From positions 1,612,001 to 1,676,000 of the forward strand of contig OY764545.1 in the NCBI GenBank assembly GCA_963668495.1: DNA of 64,000 nt, in the 5' to 3' direction. The position numbers and the translations under genes are program-made. A model generated the notes under the pieces. That model made no database searches. It was not told the DNA's origin and saw only the letters and a list, made by a program, of their open reading frames with translations. Positions 43,058 to 52,501 of this stretch are shown here, in pieces. The stretch is from Oleispirillum sp963668495 (GTDB taxonomy: Bacteria > Pseudomonadota > Alphaproteobacteria > Rhodospirillales > Rhodospirillaceae). Each line of letters begins with the position of its first letter. Position 1 is the stretch's first letter.

Positions 43058-43555
43058 ATGGAACAAAGATACAGCATTCAGGAATTGATCAGGCGGATCG
43101 AAAACAACTGGCCGGAAACCGCAACGCCAGAGAATGCCGTTGTTTTGTGCTTGGTGCGATTGGCTGAACTGACTTTGGATAAGTCCAAAAGCAAACTGGC
43201 CCCCCTTGGCTTAACGCAGGCAGGGTTTGAAGTTTTGATCACCCTGCGGTCATTGCCAAAGCCCCATCGTTTGACACCGACAGAGCTGCACAAGTCGATT
43301 TTGGTGACCTCAGGCGGGATGAGCAAAGTCCTGCGGAATTTGGAAGCTGACGGCTACATTTCCCGCCGGGATAACCCGGATGATCGCCGCAGCATGTATA
43401 TAGAGCTGACCCCAAAGGGGGAGGAAACCGCGGTGACGGCAATGGCAGAAGTTGCGACCGGAGACCGGGAAGTCCTGTCCACCGCCTACAGCGATCAAGA
43501 ACTGCACGATCTGCGCCAGATGTTGCAAAAAGGTTTGGCTCGCCTAGAGAATTAG
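43058..43555 (+). CDS. MarR-family transcriptional regulator
   Basis: 165 residues from the ATG at 43058 (AGGGAGGGG upstream). Winged helix at about residues 50-125 (LTPTELHKSILVTSGGMSKVLRNLEADGYI, RRDNPDDRRSMYIELTPKG). The DDRR wing signature is typical of MarR. Likely represses itself and the divergent PACE efflux gene, with release by the exported compound. Confidence 0.93.
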   Translation: MEQRYSIQELIRRIENNWPETATPENAVVLCLVRLAELTLDKSKSKLAPLGLTQAGFEVLITLRSLPKPHRLTPTELHKSILVTSGGMSKVLRNLEADGYISRRDNPDDRRSMYIELTPKGEETAVTAMAEVATGDREVLSTAYSDQELHDLRQMLQKGLARLEN

Positions 43556-43573
43556 GTCATCGGCAATGGGGGC

Positions 43574-45757
43574 TTAGAGACTATCTCGTTCCTGTGTGAT
43601 GGCTTCAATGCCTTTGCGGATCATGGGGTGGGTGGCAATGTCACAGGCTGCAATGGACATGCGCTGCCGCCAGTTGGGGTGTTCATCTACTGTACCCGGA
43701 AGATTGATCTGGTTCATGTCCATCAAAAGATCACCGGGGTTTACCATCAGCAGGCACGACAGCGAACGTGCCGAATACCGCAGCACCGCATGGTTCAAGC
43801 CACTTAACGATGATGGGTCATCCGATGGCATGGGATCAGGCAGTAAATTCTGATCCTCAAGCGCCGCAAGCAGAGCAATGCGTTCCTGTTCCCGAGCAAT
43901 TATGGCCTGTTCCATATCCTCATCTGTGCCAAATGTACCAATACTTTGGCGCAGATGAATGTCGGTTCCGGCCCAGTGCCCAGCAATGCTGGGCATGTCA
44001 TGGGTCGTCGGCGTGGCAAGGGCCAATGGCGGATAGGTGTCAGGCCGTTTGAACAGGCCGCTTTCCCATCGTTCAAAGTAGGTTACGCGATAGGATAATA
44101 ACCGTTCGTTTGCCATCCGCTCCCGGAAGTCATCCGGGACAGTGCCTAAGTCTTCACCGATGAGGAAACAATGGTTACGGTGGCTTTCCAAGGCCAGAAT
44201 TCCCAACAGGTCGTCAAATGGATAGCTGACGTAGGCACCTTCCAGTGCCGGTTTGCCATTGGGAATCCAGAACAGGCGTAAAAGTCCCATAACATGGTCA
44301 ATTCGCAAGGCCGCAGCATTGGCCATATTGGCACGAACCATATGGATAAACGCACTGTAGGCGGTGTCATGCATGACGTGGGGATGTGATGGCGGCAATC
44401 CCCAATCCTGCCCCACTGCACTGAATGCATCGGGCGGAGCACCAAAAGATACGCCTTTTGCAACGCTGTCCTGTTGTGCCCAAACGTCAGCACCGTCTGC
44501 ATTGCCGCCGATGGCGAGGTCACGGTAAAGCCCGATATCAGGAGCACAGTGTTTCAGGCGTTGCAGTTGTTCAGCGCAGAGCCACTGGAGGAAGGCGTGA
44601 AATGTCACCAGTTCAATATTGGCGGTGGTGAAGCCTTCGACCGGGATGGAGGCCGGGTTGCGGAATTGGGCAGGCCAAGCGTGCCAAGGCAGGCCGCCGA
44701 GAATTTCATGCAATGCACAGAACTGGGCAAACCGTCGCAGAGGCAAGCCTTCGTTCTCACAAAATGCTTCAAAGGCTTCGTGCTCTGCCGTGTTCGGCTT
44801 ATTGCGAAAATCTGCGAATAAAGCTCGCAGAGCCTTGATCTTCAGGTCCATCACGGCTGGATAGTCAACTTCCGGCTTTTTTCGGGCCGAAGATAACTTT
44901 GTTTGAAATTCCTTGGATGTGACCAGTTTTTGGTATTCCAGACAATCCTTGGCAAATGGAATCCAATCAAAGGCAATCATCAACGGATTCAGGAAGGAGC
45001 GACTGGACGGGGAATAAGGACTACAGGCATCCGGCCACGGCTGAAATAAGGCGTGTATGGGATTGATGCCGACAATGCAGGCACCAAGGCTTTGCGCACT
45101 TTGCATGTAATCGGCAAGGGCTGAAAAATCACCGATCCCCCAATCCGTATCCTTGCGCAGGGCGTAGGTTTGGCAGGATAGCCCCCATTGTCGCTCGCCA
45201 TTTTCCATCCATGGCGGGATATAGGCCTGTGCCGGGGTGACGATGATACGGGTTGTCGAGGTTTGACCTGCAAATTGCACGGTCAGGGTGTGATAGCCAT
45301 CGGGCAGGTCGTCAGCGAGAGATAGGCGCCTGCGAGAGATAGTTTCCCCCTGAACATCCGCAACATCAATCAATGGCAACTCGCGCGCGGGGATTTCACC
45401 ATGCTGGGGTGTTGCGCCGCCTTCAATGTCCAAATTCCAGCGCAGGTGTGAAAACTGCAGAGTGTCACGGATGGATACCAGAATGGATATGGGCGGCATG
45501 TTCGTGGTGCGCCGAATAACCAATACCGGAGGAGACAATCGTGTCCACGGGCGTTCCCGCCAATGCTTAAGGCTGTTGATGGCATCGGCATCCGTGTCAA
45601 CGGCAAATCCCATTGCCGTCAGGATGGCGCGCTTTGTATCGTCCGGGGTTGTGTGCAGGGTGCCGGATATATCCCAATACTGATCCTGAACCCCGGTTTC
45701 CTGCGCCAAAAGGTGAAGGGCGGTTTCCGGTGAGATATCGGCAAAGAGCGTGGTCAT
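43574..45757 (-). CDS. malQ: 4-alpha-glucanotransferase
   Basis: 727 residues from the ATG at 45757 (AGGAG upstream). GH77: nucleophile Asp in AALRIDHVMGLLRLFW, acid/base Glu in LIGEDLGTVP, third acid in PTTHDMPSIAGHW. The 170-residue N-terminal extension is the long MalQ type of proteobacteria. Disproportionates maltodextrins released from glycogen. Ten bp after glgX; end of the glgB-glgX-malQ operon. Confidence 0.96.
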   Translation of the reverse strand: MTTLFADISPETALHLLAQETGVQDQYWDISGTLHTTPDDTKRAILTAMGFAVDTDADAINSLKHWRERPWTRLSPPVLVIRRTTNMPPISILVSIRDTLQFSHLRWNLDIEGGATPQHGEIPARELPLIDVADVQGETISRRRLSLADDLPDGYHTLTVQFAGQTSTTRIIVTPAQAYIPPWMENGERQWGLSCQTYALRKDTDWGIGDFSALADYMQSAQSLGACIVGINPIHALFQPWPDACSPYSPSSRSFLNPLMIAFDWIPFAKDCLEYQKLVTSKEFQTKLSSARKKPEVDYPAVMDLKIKALRALFADFRNKPNTAEHEAFEAFCENEGLPLRRFAQFCALHEILGGLPWHAWPAQFRNPASIPVEGFTTANIELVTFHAFLQWLCAEQLQRLKHCAPDIGLYRDLAIGGNADGADVWAQQDSVAKGVSFGAPPDAFSAVGQDWGLPPSHPHVMHDTAYSAFIHMVRANMANAAALRIDHVMGLLRLFWIPNGKPALEGAYVSYPFDDLLGILALESHRNHCFLIGEDLGTVPDDFRERMANERLLSYRVTYFERWESGLFKRPDTYPPLALATPTTHDMPSIAGHWAGTDIHLRQSIGTFGTDEDMEQAIIAREQERIALLAALEDQNLLPDPMPSDDPSSLSGLNHAVLRYSARSLSCLLMVNPGDLLMDMNQINLPGTVDEHPNWRQRMSIAACDIATHPMIRKGIEAITQERDSL

Positions 45758-45767
45758 GGTCCTGCTC

Positions 45768-47966
45768 CTAATCTTTTTCCGGCGCGAACAATGGGTTTGG
45801 GATGTCCGGTCCGACGATTGGTTTTCGCCGTTTTGCATCCCGATGAGTCAAGACGACCAAGGACCGTCCCTGAAGTGGGTAAACGTCATTGGCCTGATAT
45901 AGCGGACGTCTGTCTTTCGGGAACGGAACGGGGTAGGAGGTGTCAAATAAGGCCAGCCAGTGATCCCCATATTCCGGCCCCGGCAAGTCGAACGGCACGG
46001 CACCATAATGGGCATTCATCAAAAGAATGAACTGGTCATCGTCCTGACGGATGCCGTGTCTGGAAAAGAATGTACCGACTTCCCCGCCAAGGTGCGCACC
46101 AAGGCAACGGGCGTAGGATAAATCCCAATCCTTGGGCGAAAGCTCTCCGCCACGGGGCGACAGCCACGTAATGTCTTTGATTTTGCCGTTGCCGATGATT
46201 TCATGGCCTTGAAAAAAACGTGGACGGGAAAACACCGGATGTTCGCGCCGCAGTTTGGAAGCCATGCGGACGAATTCCAGAAAGTCCCGGTCATCATCGG
46301 TCAGATCAGACCAAGACAGCCAACTGATTTCATTGTCTTGGCAATAGGCGTTGTTGTTGCCTTTTTGGGTGCGGCCCAGTTCATCACCTGCCGTGATCAT
46401 GGGGATGCCTTGGGACAACAGCAGCGTTGCAATCAGGTTGCGCTTTTGCCGCATACGCATGCAATTGATGGCTTCGTCGTCGGTTTCGCCCTCAACCCCG
46501 AAATTCCAGCTCAGATTATAATCGGTGCCATCGCGGTTGTTTTCCTGATTGTCTTCGTTGTGTTTTTGCTCGTAAGTCACAAGGTCACGCAGGGTGAAAC
46601 CATCGTGGGCGGTGATGTAATTGATACTGGCGCGCGGGCGGCGTCCCTTGTGGTTGAAATGTCCGCTGGACCCGGTCAGTGACGAGGCAAATTCCCCCAT
46701 CAAGCCACTGTCACCGCGCCAGAATTGACGCACCTTATTGCGATAAACATCATTCCATTCGGACCAGCCGGGGGGAAATTGCCCCAGCTGGTAGCCGTTG
46801 GGGCCGAGGTCCCAAGGTTCGGCTATCATTTTGACTCGTGACAGAACCGGGTCTTGGCGAATGGCGGACAGGAACGGGCTGGCATCGGAATAGGCATCTG
46901 GGGCGCGGGCCAGTGTGGTTGCCAAGTCAAACCGGAAGCCGTCCACATGCATAACTTCGACCCAATACCGCAAAGAGTCCAAAACCATTTGCAGCACGCG
47001 GGGATGAGTGATGTTAAGGGTGTTCCCACATCCGGTGAAGTCGGTGTAATACCGTCGGTCATCGCGATTCAGGCGATAGTATGACGCATTGTCAATGCCG
47101 CGGAAGCTGATGGTGGGGCCAAGGTGATTGCCTTCACCAGTGTGGTTATACACCACATCCAGCAGAACCTGTATGCCCGCATCGTGCATCAAATCGACCA
47201 TGGTGCGGAACTCGGCAATATTGTTGCCGGAGAGGTAGCGGGGTGAAGGGGCAAAAAAGTTATAGGAACTGTAGCCCCAATAGTTGGTGAGCCCCTTGTC
47301 TTCCAAATGTTGTTCGTTAACGCAGGGGTGGACAGGCAGCAATTCGACCGTGTTGACGCCCAAGGACTTTAAATGCGCGATAATCGGTGCGGAACATAAG
47401 CCGGAGAATGTACCGCGTTTTGGCTTTTGCACTTGCGGGTGCTGCATGGTCATGCCGCGCACGTGCAGCTCATAAATTAGGGTGTCATGCCAAGGAGTGT
47501 CGGGGCGGCTGGATTGACTACGTTCCCTGTGTTGGGTGTCGATAACGACACATTTCGGCATATAGCGCGCATTGTCATAGCGGTTATAGGACAAGTCGCC
47601 TTTGGGGTGATCCAGCTTATGGGCATAGTTATTGCGGTTCCAGATGATATTCCCGGTCAGAGCCTTGGCATAAGGATCAACCAGTAACTTGTTGTTGTTG
47701 AATCGGTGCCCGGCAGAAGGATCGTAGGGACCATAAACCCGGTAACCATAATGCTGGCCCGGTTTGACATCCGGCAAATAGCCATGCCAGACCTGATCCG
47801 TGTATTCCGGCAGGCGGATGCGTTCCAATTCCTTGTTGCTGTTGGGAGAAAACAGGCAAAGGTCAACGGCTTCGGCGTTGGCAGAGAACAAGGCAAAGTT
47901 AGTGCCTTTGCCATCCCAATGTGCCCCAAGGGGATAGGGGCGTCCGGGCCAAACCGTACTCGCCAT
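45768..47966 (-). CDS. glgX: Glycogen debranching enzyme
   Basis: 732 residues from the ATG at 47966 with AGGAG upstream. CBM48-like N-terminus, then a GH13 barrel with nucleophile Asp in VDGFRFDLATTLAR, acid/base Glu in MIAEPWDLG and Asp in ITAHDGFTLRDL. Hydrolyses the alpha-1,6 links of phosphorylase-limited glycogen. Starts 2 bp after the glgB stop. Confidence 0.96.
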   Translation of the reverse strand: MASTVWPGRPYPLGAHWDGKGTNFALFSANAEAVDLCLFSPNSNKELERIRLPEYTDQVWHGYLPDVKPGQHYGYRVYGPYDPSAGHRFNNNKLLVDPYAKALTGNIIWNRNNYAHKLDHPKGDLSYNRYDNARYMPKCVVIDTQHRERSQSSRPDTPWHDTLIYELHVRGMTMQHPQVQKPKRGTFSGLCSAPIIAHLKSLGVNTVELLPVHPCVNEQHLEDKGLTNYWGYSSYNFFAPSPRYLSGNNIAEFRTMVDLMHDAGIQVLLDVVYNHTGEGNHLGPTISFRGIDNASYYRLNRDDRRYYTDFTGCGNTLNITHPRVLQMVLDSLRYWVEVMHVDGFRFDLATTLARAPDAYSDASPFLSAIRQDPVLSRVKMIAEPWDLGPNGYQLGQFPPGWSEWNDVYRNKVRQFWRGDSGLMGEFASSLTGSSGHFNHKGRRPRASINYITAHDGFTLRDLVTYEQKHNEDNQENNRDGTDYNLSWNFGVEGETDDEAINCMRMRQKRNLIATLLLSQGIPMITAGDELGRTQKGNNNAYCQDNEISWLSWSDLTDDDRDFLEFVRMASKLRREHPVFSRPRFFQGHEIIGNGKIKDITWLSPRGGELSPKDWDLSYARCLGAHLGGEVGTFFSRHGIRQDDDQFILLMNAHYGAVPFDLPGPEYGDHWLALFDTSYPVPFPKDRRPLYQANDVYPLQGRSLVVLTHRDAKRRKPIVGPDIPNPLFAPEKD

Positions 47967-47968
47967 GG

Positions 47969-50185
47969 TCAATCTCCTTCAGTCGACTCTGCCTTCTGGA
48001 ATATCAAGGTCGCCAGAGGCGGCAAAGCAATCAGGATTGAATGTGACAATCCATGTGACGGAATATCTTCAGCAAGCACAAGGCCCGCATTGCCAACATT
48101 ACTGCCGCCATACAATTCGGAATCCGTGTTCAGGACTTCACGATAATAACCGGGGGCTGGAACCCCAATCCGGTAATCCCGTCGAACCAATGGCGTGAAA
48201 TTGCCGACAACCAAAGTATCATGCCCATCCTTTGGCGATTTGCGCAAGAAGGCCAGAACGCTTTGGTCATGATTGCTGCAATCCACCCACGAAAATCCTT
48301 CAGCGGCATGGTCCAACCGATATAGGGATGGGCTGCTGCGATACAGGCGATTCAAGTCTCGGACAATGGCCTGCACCCCCTGATGTTCCGGGTATTGCAG
48401 CAGATGCCAGTCTAGGCTGTTATCGTGGTCCCATTCATCGTTCTGGGCAAATTCCCCCCCCATAAACAGCAGCTTTTTGCCCGGATGTGTCCACATAAAG
48501 GCAAAATAGGCGCGAAGGTTGGCAAGCTGTTGCCAGCGGTCACCGGGCATGCGTCGCACCAATGATCCTTTGCCGTGGACGACCTCATCATGGCTGAGGG
48601 GGAGGACAAAGTTTTCATGGAAGGCGTAGAGCAGGCCGAAGGTCAAATCGTTATGGTGATAGGAGCGGTGGACCGGATTTTTGCTGAAATAGCGCAGGGT
48701 ATCGTGCATCCAGCCCATATTCCATTTGAAGCCAAAGCCAAGCCCGCCAAGGTAAGTTGGGCGGGACACCATGGGCCATGATGTGGATTCTTCAGCCATG
48801 GTGAATGTGCCGGGGTGTTCCTCGTAAACGGTTTCATTCAGGCGTTTGATAAAGGCAATGGCCTCCAGATTCTCGTGCCCACCAAATTTATTGGGAATCC
48901 ATTCTCCGTTCTCGCGACTGTAATTCAGATACAGCATCGAGGCCACAGCATCCACCCGCAGGCCGTCGATGTGAAAATCTTCCAGCCAGAATAATGCGTT
49001 GGCAATAAGGAAATTGGTAACTTCGGCGCGCCCGAAGTTATAAATCAATGTGCCCCAATCCATGTGACGGCCCTGCCGTGGATCGGCATGTTCATACAGG
49101 TGTGTGCCATCGAAATAACCAAGGCCGTGGGCATCCTCAGGGAAATGACCGGGAACCCAATCCAAAATCACGCCGATACCTGCGCGGTGGCAGGTGTCGA
49201 CAAAATAGCGGAAGTCATCGGGTGAGCCAAAACGGCTGGTCGGGGCGAACAGGCCAATCGGCTGGTATCCCCATGATCCGTCGAATGGGTATTCATTAAT
49301 CGGCAGCAATTCAATATGGGTAAATCCCATGTCCACAACATAGGGCACCAATCGCTCTGCCAACTCACGATAAGAAAGATAGCGATTGCCCTCTTCGGGG
49401 ACCCGCTGCCATGACCCAAGGTGGACTTCGTATATGGAAATCGGGTTTTCGTGGGCTGCGGTGTGGGTGCGTTGCTCCATCCATTCGTGATCTTGCCATG
49501 TGTAGCAATCGCGTCGCACGACTTTGCTGGCGGTTCCCGGCGGGTGTTCACAGGCGAAGGCGTACGGGTCTGCTTTCAAAGGCAGCAATGCCCCGTCCGG
49601 GCCAAGTATCTCAAATTTGTAAAGGGTGCCTTCCCCCAAGTTGGGGATAAAGATTTCCCAAACGCCGCATCCGGGATGCAGCCGCATGGGGTGGCAGCAG
49701 CCATTCCAGCCATTGAAGTTTCCGACGACGCTGACACGGCGGGCATTGGGGGCCCAAACTGCAAAATTGACGCCGTTTATGCCCGCAACAGAAACGATAT
49801 GTGCGCCAAGTTTTTCGAAAATTCGGTGATGGCGTCCTTCGCGCATCAGATGGCGATCCAATTCACCAAGGCAAGTCGGAAAACGATAAGGGTCTTCTTC
49901 TTCCCAAACGTCATCCCCAATTCGAAGGCGCAGGCGATAGGGCGTAAATGGGGCGGTTTTGCGGCTGCGGCCGACAAAGCCATCGGTTCCTTCAATCCGT
50001 TCAAGTTCAACAATCAGGCTGCTGTTTTCGGCATCAATGATTTCAATGTGCTCGGCAGTTGGATGAAAAACCCGGTACACAGTCCCGGTTTTGCCATAGG
50101 GGTGCGGGCCCAGAAAGCCGAACGGGTCGTTGTGGGTTGCCTGCGCAATGCGCTGAAAACCGTTTTCGTCTTGCCGTGTACCCAT
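47969..50185 (-). CDS. glgB: 1,4-alpha-glucan branching enzyme
   Basis: 738 residues from the ATG at 50185 (AGAGG upstream). N-terminal domain and CBM48 (about 20-220), GH13 barrel with Asp in IDGLRVDAVASMLYL, Glu in TMAEESTSWP and Asp in LSHDEVVHGKGSL. Adds alpha-1,6 branches to glycogen. glgA, glgC and glgP are not in the window. Confidence 0.97.
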   Translation of the reverse strand: MGTRQDENGFQRIAQATHNDPFGFLGPHPYGKTGTVYRVFHPTAEHIEIIDAENSSLIVELERIEGTDGFVGRSRKTAPFTPYRLRLRIGDDVWEEEDPYRFPTCLGELDRHLMREGRHHRIFEKLGAHIVSVAGINGVNFAVWAPNARRVSVVGNFNGWNGCCHPMRLHPGCGVWEIFIPNLGEGTLYKFEILGPDGALLPLKADPYAFACEHPPGTASKVVRRDCYTWQDHEWMEQRTHTAAHENPISIYEVHLGSWQRVPEEGNRYLSYRELAERLVPYVVDMGFTHIELLPINEYPFDGSWGYQPIGLFAPTSRFGSPDDFRYFVDTCHRAGIGVILDWVPGHFPEDAHGLGYFDGTHLYEHADPRQGRHMDWGTLIYNFGRAEVTNFLIANALFWLEDFHIDGLRVDAVASMLYLNYSRENGEWIPNKFGGHENLEAIAFIKRLNETVYEEHPGTFTMAEESTSWPMVSRPTYLGGLGFGFKWNMGWMHDTLRYFSKNPVHRSYHHNDLTFGLLYAFHENFVLPLSHDEVVHGKGSLVRRMPGDRWQQLANLRAYFAFMWTHPGKKLLFMGGEFAQNDEWDHDNSLDWHLLQYPEHQGVQAIVRDLNRLYRSSPSLYRLDHAAEGFSWVDCSNHDQSVLAFLRKSPKDGHDTLVVGNFTPLVRRDYRIGVPAPGYYREVLNTDSELYGGSNVGNAGLVLAEDIPSHGLSHSILIALPPLATLIFQKAESTEGD

Positions 50186-50224
50186 TGGATTGCCTCTTGA
50201 ACTTCTGAACGCTGACCGTGCCTT

Positions 50225-50238
50225 ATGACCATGGTCAT
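50225..50238. promoter_or_regulatory. 14-bp perfect palindrome upstream of glgB
   Basis: ATGACCATGGTCAT, 40 bp before the glgB start; possibly a regulator site in the glg promoter. Confidence 0.35.
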
Positions 50239-50259
50239 GAGAAAACGTGTGACGGGAGA

Positions 50260-50287
50260 ACGGGCTACGATGGATGTCGTAGCCCGT
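50260..50287 (-). terminator. Hairpin after the DUF2934 gene
   Basis: Perfect 11-bp stem ACGGGCTACGA / TCGTAGCCCGT with a 6-nt loop, 11 bp after the stop on the minus strand, followed by TTCTCCC; a weak intrinsic terminator. Confidence 0.55.
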
Positions 50288-50297
50288 AACGATAAGA

Positions 50298-50615
50298 TCA
50301 GGACGTGGGTGCTGCCGAAGCCCCATTGGTTTTCGCCGCCGCCGCAGTTTTACGTGCCCGTGGCTTCGCCGGAGTTTTGGCAGTTGCCGATTTGGTTTTT
50401 GTTGCAGTTTTACGTTTTGTCGCAGGTTTGGCGGCGGGCGGAGCTGCCGTTGCCTCCGATGATTGCTCTGAACCAGTTGCGACCGATGTCGGGTCGCCCA
50501 AGATTTCCTGCTCAGCTTGTAACCAGAAATTCCAGTCCTGTCCTTCTGCGCAACCGTTAGCTTCCCAAAGTTGGTAGGCGCGATCGCGGATTTTTCCCTC
50601 AGTGTGCTCGACCAT
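50298..50615 (-). CDS. DUF2934 protein with Ala/Lys-rich tail
   Basis: 105 residues from the ATG at 50615 with AAGGA upstream. Residues 6-38 form the DUF2934 module (IRDRAYQLWEANGCAEGQD and WNFWLQAEQEI). The remaining 60 residues are a low-complexity tail of Ala, Lys, Thr and Pro (for example KPATKRKTATKTKSATAKT), like the tails of histone H1-like and PhaF proteins. DUF2934 genes are often near glycogen genes, so a role in glycogen granules is possible; DNA or polyanion binding by the tail is the other option. Confidence 0.82.
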   Translation of the reverse strand: MVEHTEGKIRDRAYQLWEANGCAEGQDWNFWLQAEQEILGDPTSVATGSEQSSEATAAPPAAKPATKRKTATKTKSATAKTPAKPRARKTAAAAKTNGASAAPTS

Positions 50616-50762
50616 GATATGCATCCTTAAGTTCTGATAGAAAACGCTCACTCTACCCGGTGCGGTCAGAGGACCGACCACACACTGCTTAAGTTAAGGC
50701 CACCCTCCCGGTTGTGTCCTCATTGCGGCCTTAAAGTGCAAACCTTTTGGCGTTCTGATGCC

Positions 50763-52403
50763 TCAGGTTATGACGTCCGGTTCCTTGCGACCGGTGCGGG
50801 GCTCGATTTCTGCTATCAATCGGGCCGTCTCAATCAATTGGGATAGGGCATGCTGCGGGTCAAGGGCTTGCTGCAGCTTGTCGGCTTCATAGCGTTCGAT
50901 GTAGACCCGCAAAGTTGCGCCGCTGGTTCCGGTGCCAGACAGGCGGAAGATGATGCGCGCCCCATCGTCAAATATCACACGGATGCCCTGTGCAGATGTG
51001 CTGTCGCCATTGACAGGGTCTGTATAGGCAAAGTCATCATGCAGGGTCACAGTCCGTCCGGCAAATGTCTTTCCTGTGAAATCCGTCATGCGAAGATGGC
51101 CCATCAGCCCCTGAGCCGCTGCGGTATCCAATCCCTCGTAATCATGACGGGTGTAATAATCGCGACCATAGGTTTTCCAATGCTCGGCCAGAATGTCGGC
51201 AACGGAACACTTACGTGCAGCCAAAATATTCAGCCAGTAAAGCACCGCCCATAAGCCGTCCTTTTCGCGGATATGGTCGGACCCTGTGCCAAAGCTTTCC
51301 TCGCCGCAAAGGGTGGCTTTCCCTGCATCTAGCAATGAGCCGAAAAATTTCCATCCGGTCGGCGTTTCAAAGGCCGGGATACCCTTGGCTTCTGCAACCC
51401 GGTCTGCGGCTCGGCTGGTTGGCATGGATCGGGCAATGCCGCGAAGGCGGCCTTTGTATCCGGGGATAAGGTCCGCTTGGGCGGCAAGAATGGCGAGGCT
51501 GTCACTGGGCGTGACATAAGTATTCTTGCCCACAATCATGTTGCGGTCGCCATCCCCGTCAGACGCTGCGCCGAAATCCAGACCGTCGTCCCCCTGCATG
51601 GCGGCAAACAGTTCAGCCGCGTGGACCAGATTGGGGTCCGGGTGGTGGTTGCCAAAATCCGGCTGCGGGATTGCATTGACCACAGACCCTTTGGGAGCCC
51701 CCAAACGGTTTTCCAGAATCTCCGTTGCATAGGGGCCCGTGACGGCATGCATAGCGTCAAAGCGCATGCGGAAATTCCCAGACTGCAATAGCTGAGAAAT
51801 GGCGGGGAAGTCGAACAGTTCGGACATCAAGTCAGCATAGTCGGCAACTGGGTCAACCACTGCAACCGTCATATCGCCGCAATGGGTTTCACCGACTATG
51901 GTCAGGTCACAATCTGGCGTATCAACAGTTAAATAGCGGCTGATAGTTTTGGTGTTGGCATAAATGGCATCGGTGACGGTTTCCGGTGCAGGACCGCCGT
52001 TGCCGATGTTGTATTTGATGCCAAAGTCGCCTTTGGGGCCACCAGGGTTATGGCTTGCTGACAGGACAAACCCACCATAGGCATTATATTTGCGGATCAA
52101 ACAGGACACGGCAGGGGTGGACAGAATGCCGTTTTGTCCGACGATGACGTGCCCAATGCCATTGGCACAGGCCATGCGCAAAATAACCTGAATAGCTTCC
52201 GTATTGAAAAAGCGTCCATCGCCGCCGACGACCAAAGTCTGCTTTTGGTGATTGGGCAGGGCATCAAAAACCGATTGAACGAAATTTTCCAGATAATGTT
52301 GCTGTTGGAAAACCGAGACTGCCTTACGCAGGCCGGAGGTTCCGGGCTTTTGTTCCGGGTAAGGGGTGGTTTTGCACACAACGGGCGCTTGGTCTTCTGA
52401 CAT
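50763..52403 (-). CDS. pgm: Alpha-D-glucose phosphate-specific phosphoglucomutase
   Basis: 546 residues. Phosphoserine loop LSASHNPGGPKGDFG near residue 115, metal site DGDGDRNM near 285, sugar loop GEESFGTGSDH near 375 and the phosphate loop RLSGTGTSGATLR near the C-terminus. Interconverts glucose 1- and 6-phosphate, linking glycogen turnover to central metabolism. Confidence 0.97.
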   Translation of the reverse strand: MSEDQAPVVCKTTPYPEQKPGTSGLRKAVSVFQQQHYLENFVQSVFDALPNHQKQTLVVGGDGRFFNTEAIQVILRMACANGIGHVIVGQNGILSTPAVSCLIRKYNAYGGFVLSASHNPGGPKGDFGIKYNIGNGGPAPETVTDAIYANTKTISRYLTVDTPDCDLTIVGETHCGDMTVAVVDPVADYADLMSELFDFPAISQLLQSGNFRMRFDAMHAVTGPYATEILENRLGAPKGSVVNAIPQPDFGNHHPDPNLVHAAELFAAMQGDDGLDFGAASDGDGDRNMIVGKNTYVTPSDSLAILAAQADLIPGYKGRLRGIARSMPTSRAADRVAEAKGIPAFETPTGWKFFGSLLDAGKATLCGEESFGTGSDHIREKDGLWAVLYWLNILAARKCSVADILAEHWKTYGRDYYTRHDYEGLDTAAAQGLMGHLRMTDFTGKTFAGRTVTLHDDFAYTDPVNGDSTSAQGIRVIFDDGARIIFRLSGTGTSGATLRVYIERYEADKLQQALDPQHALSQLIETARLIAEIEPRTGRKEPDVIT

Positions 52404-52501
52404 GCGGAACTCCGTTCAATTATCTGAGTCTAACCACATGAACGATAGATGATTTTTACGGCGGCGTCCACGCAACTCGGGCGACTTGCTGCAAAGCTTT
52501 G

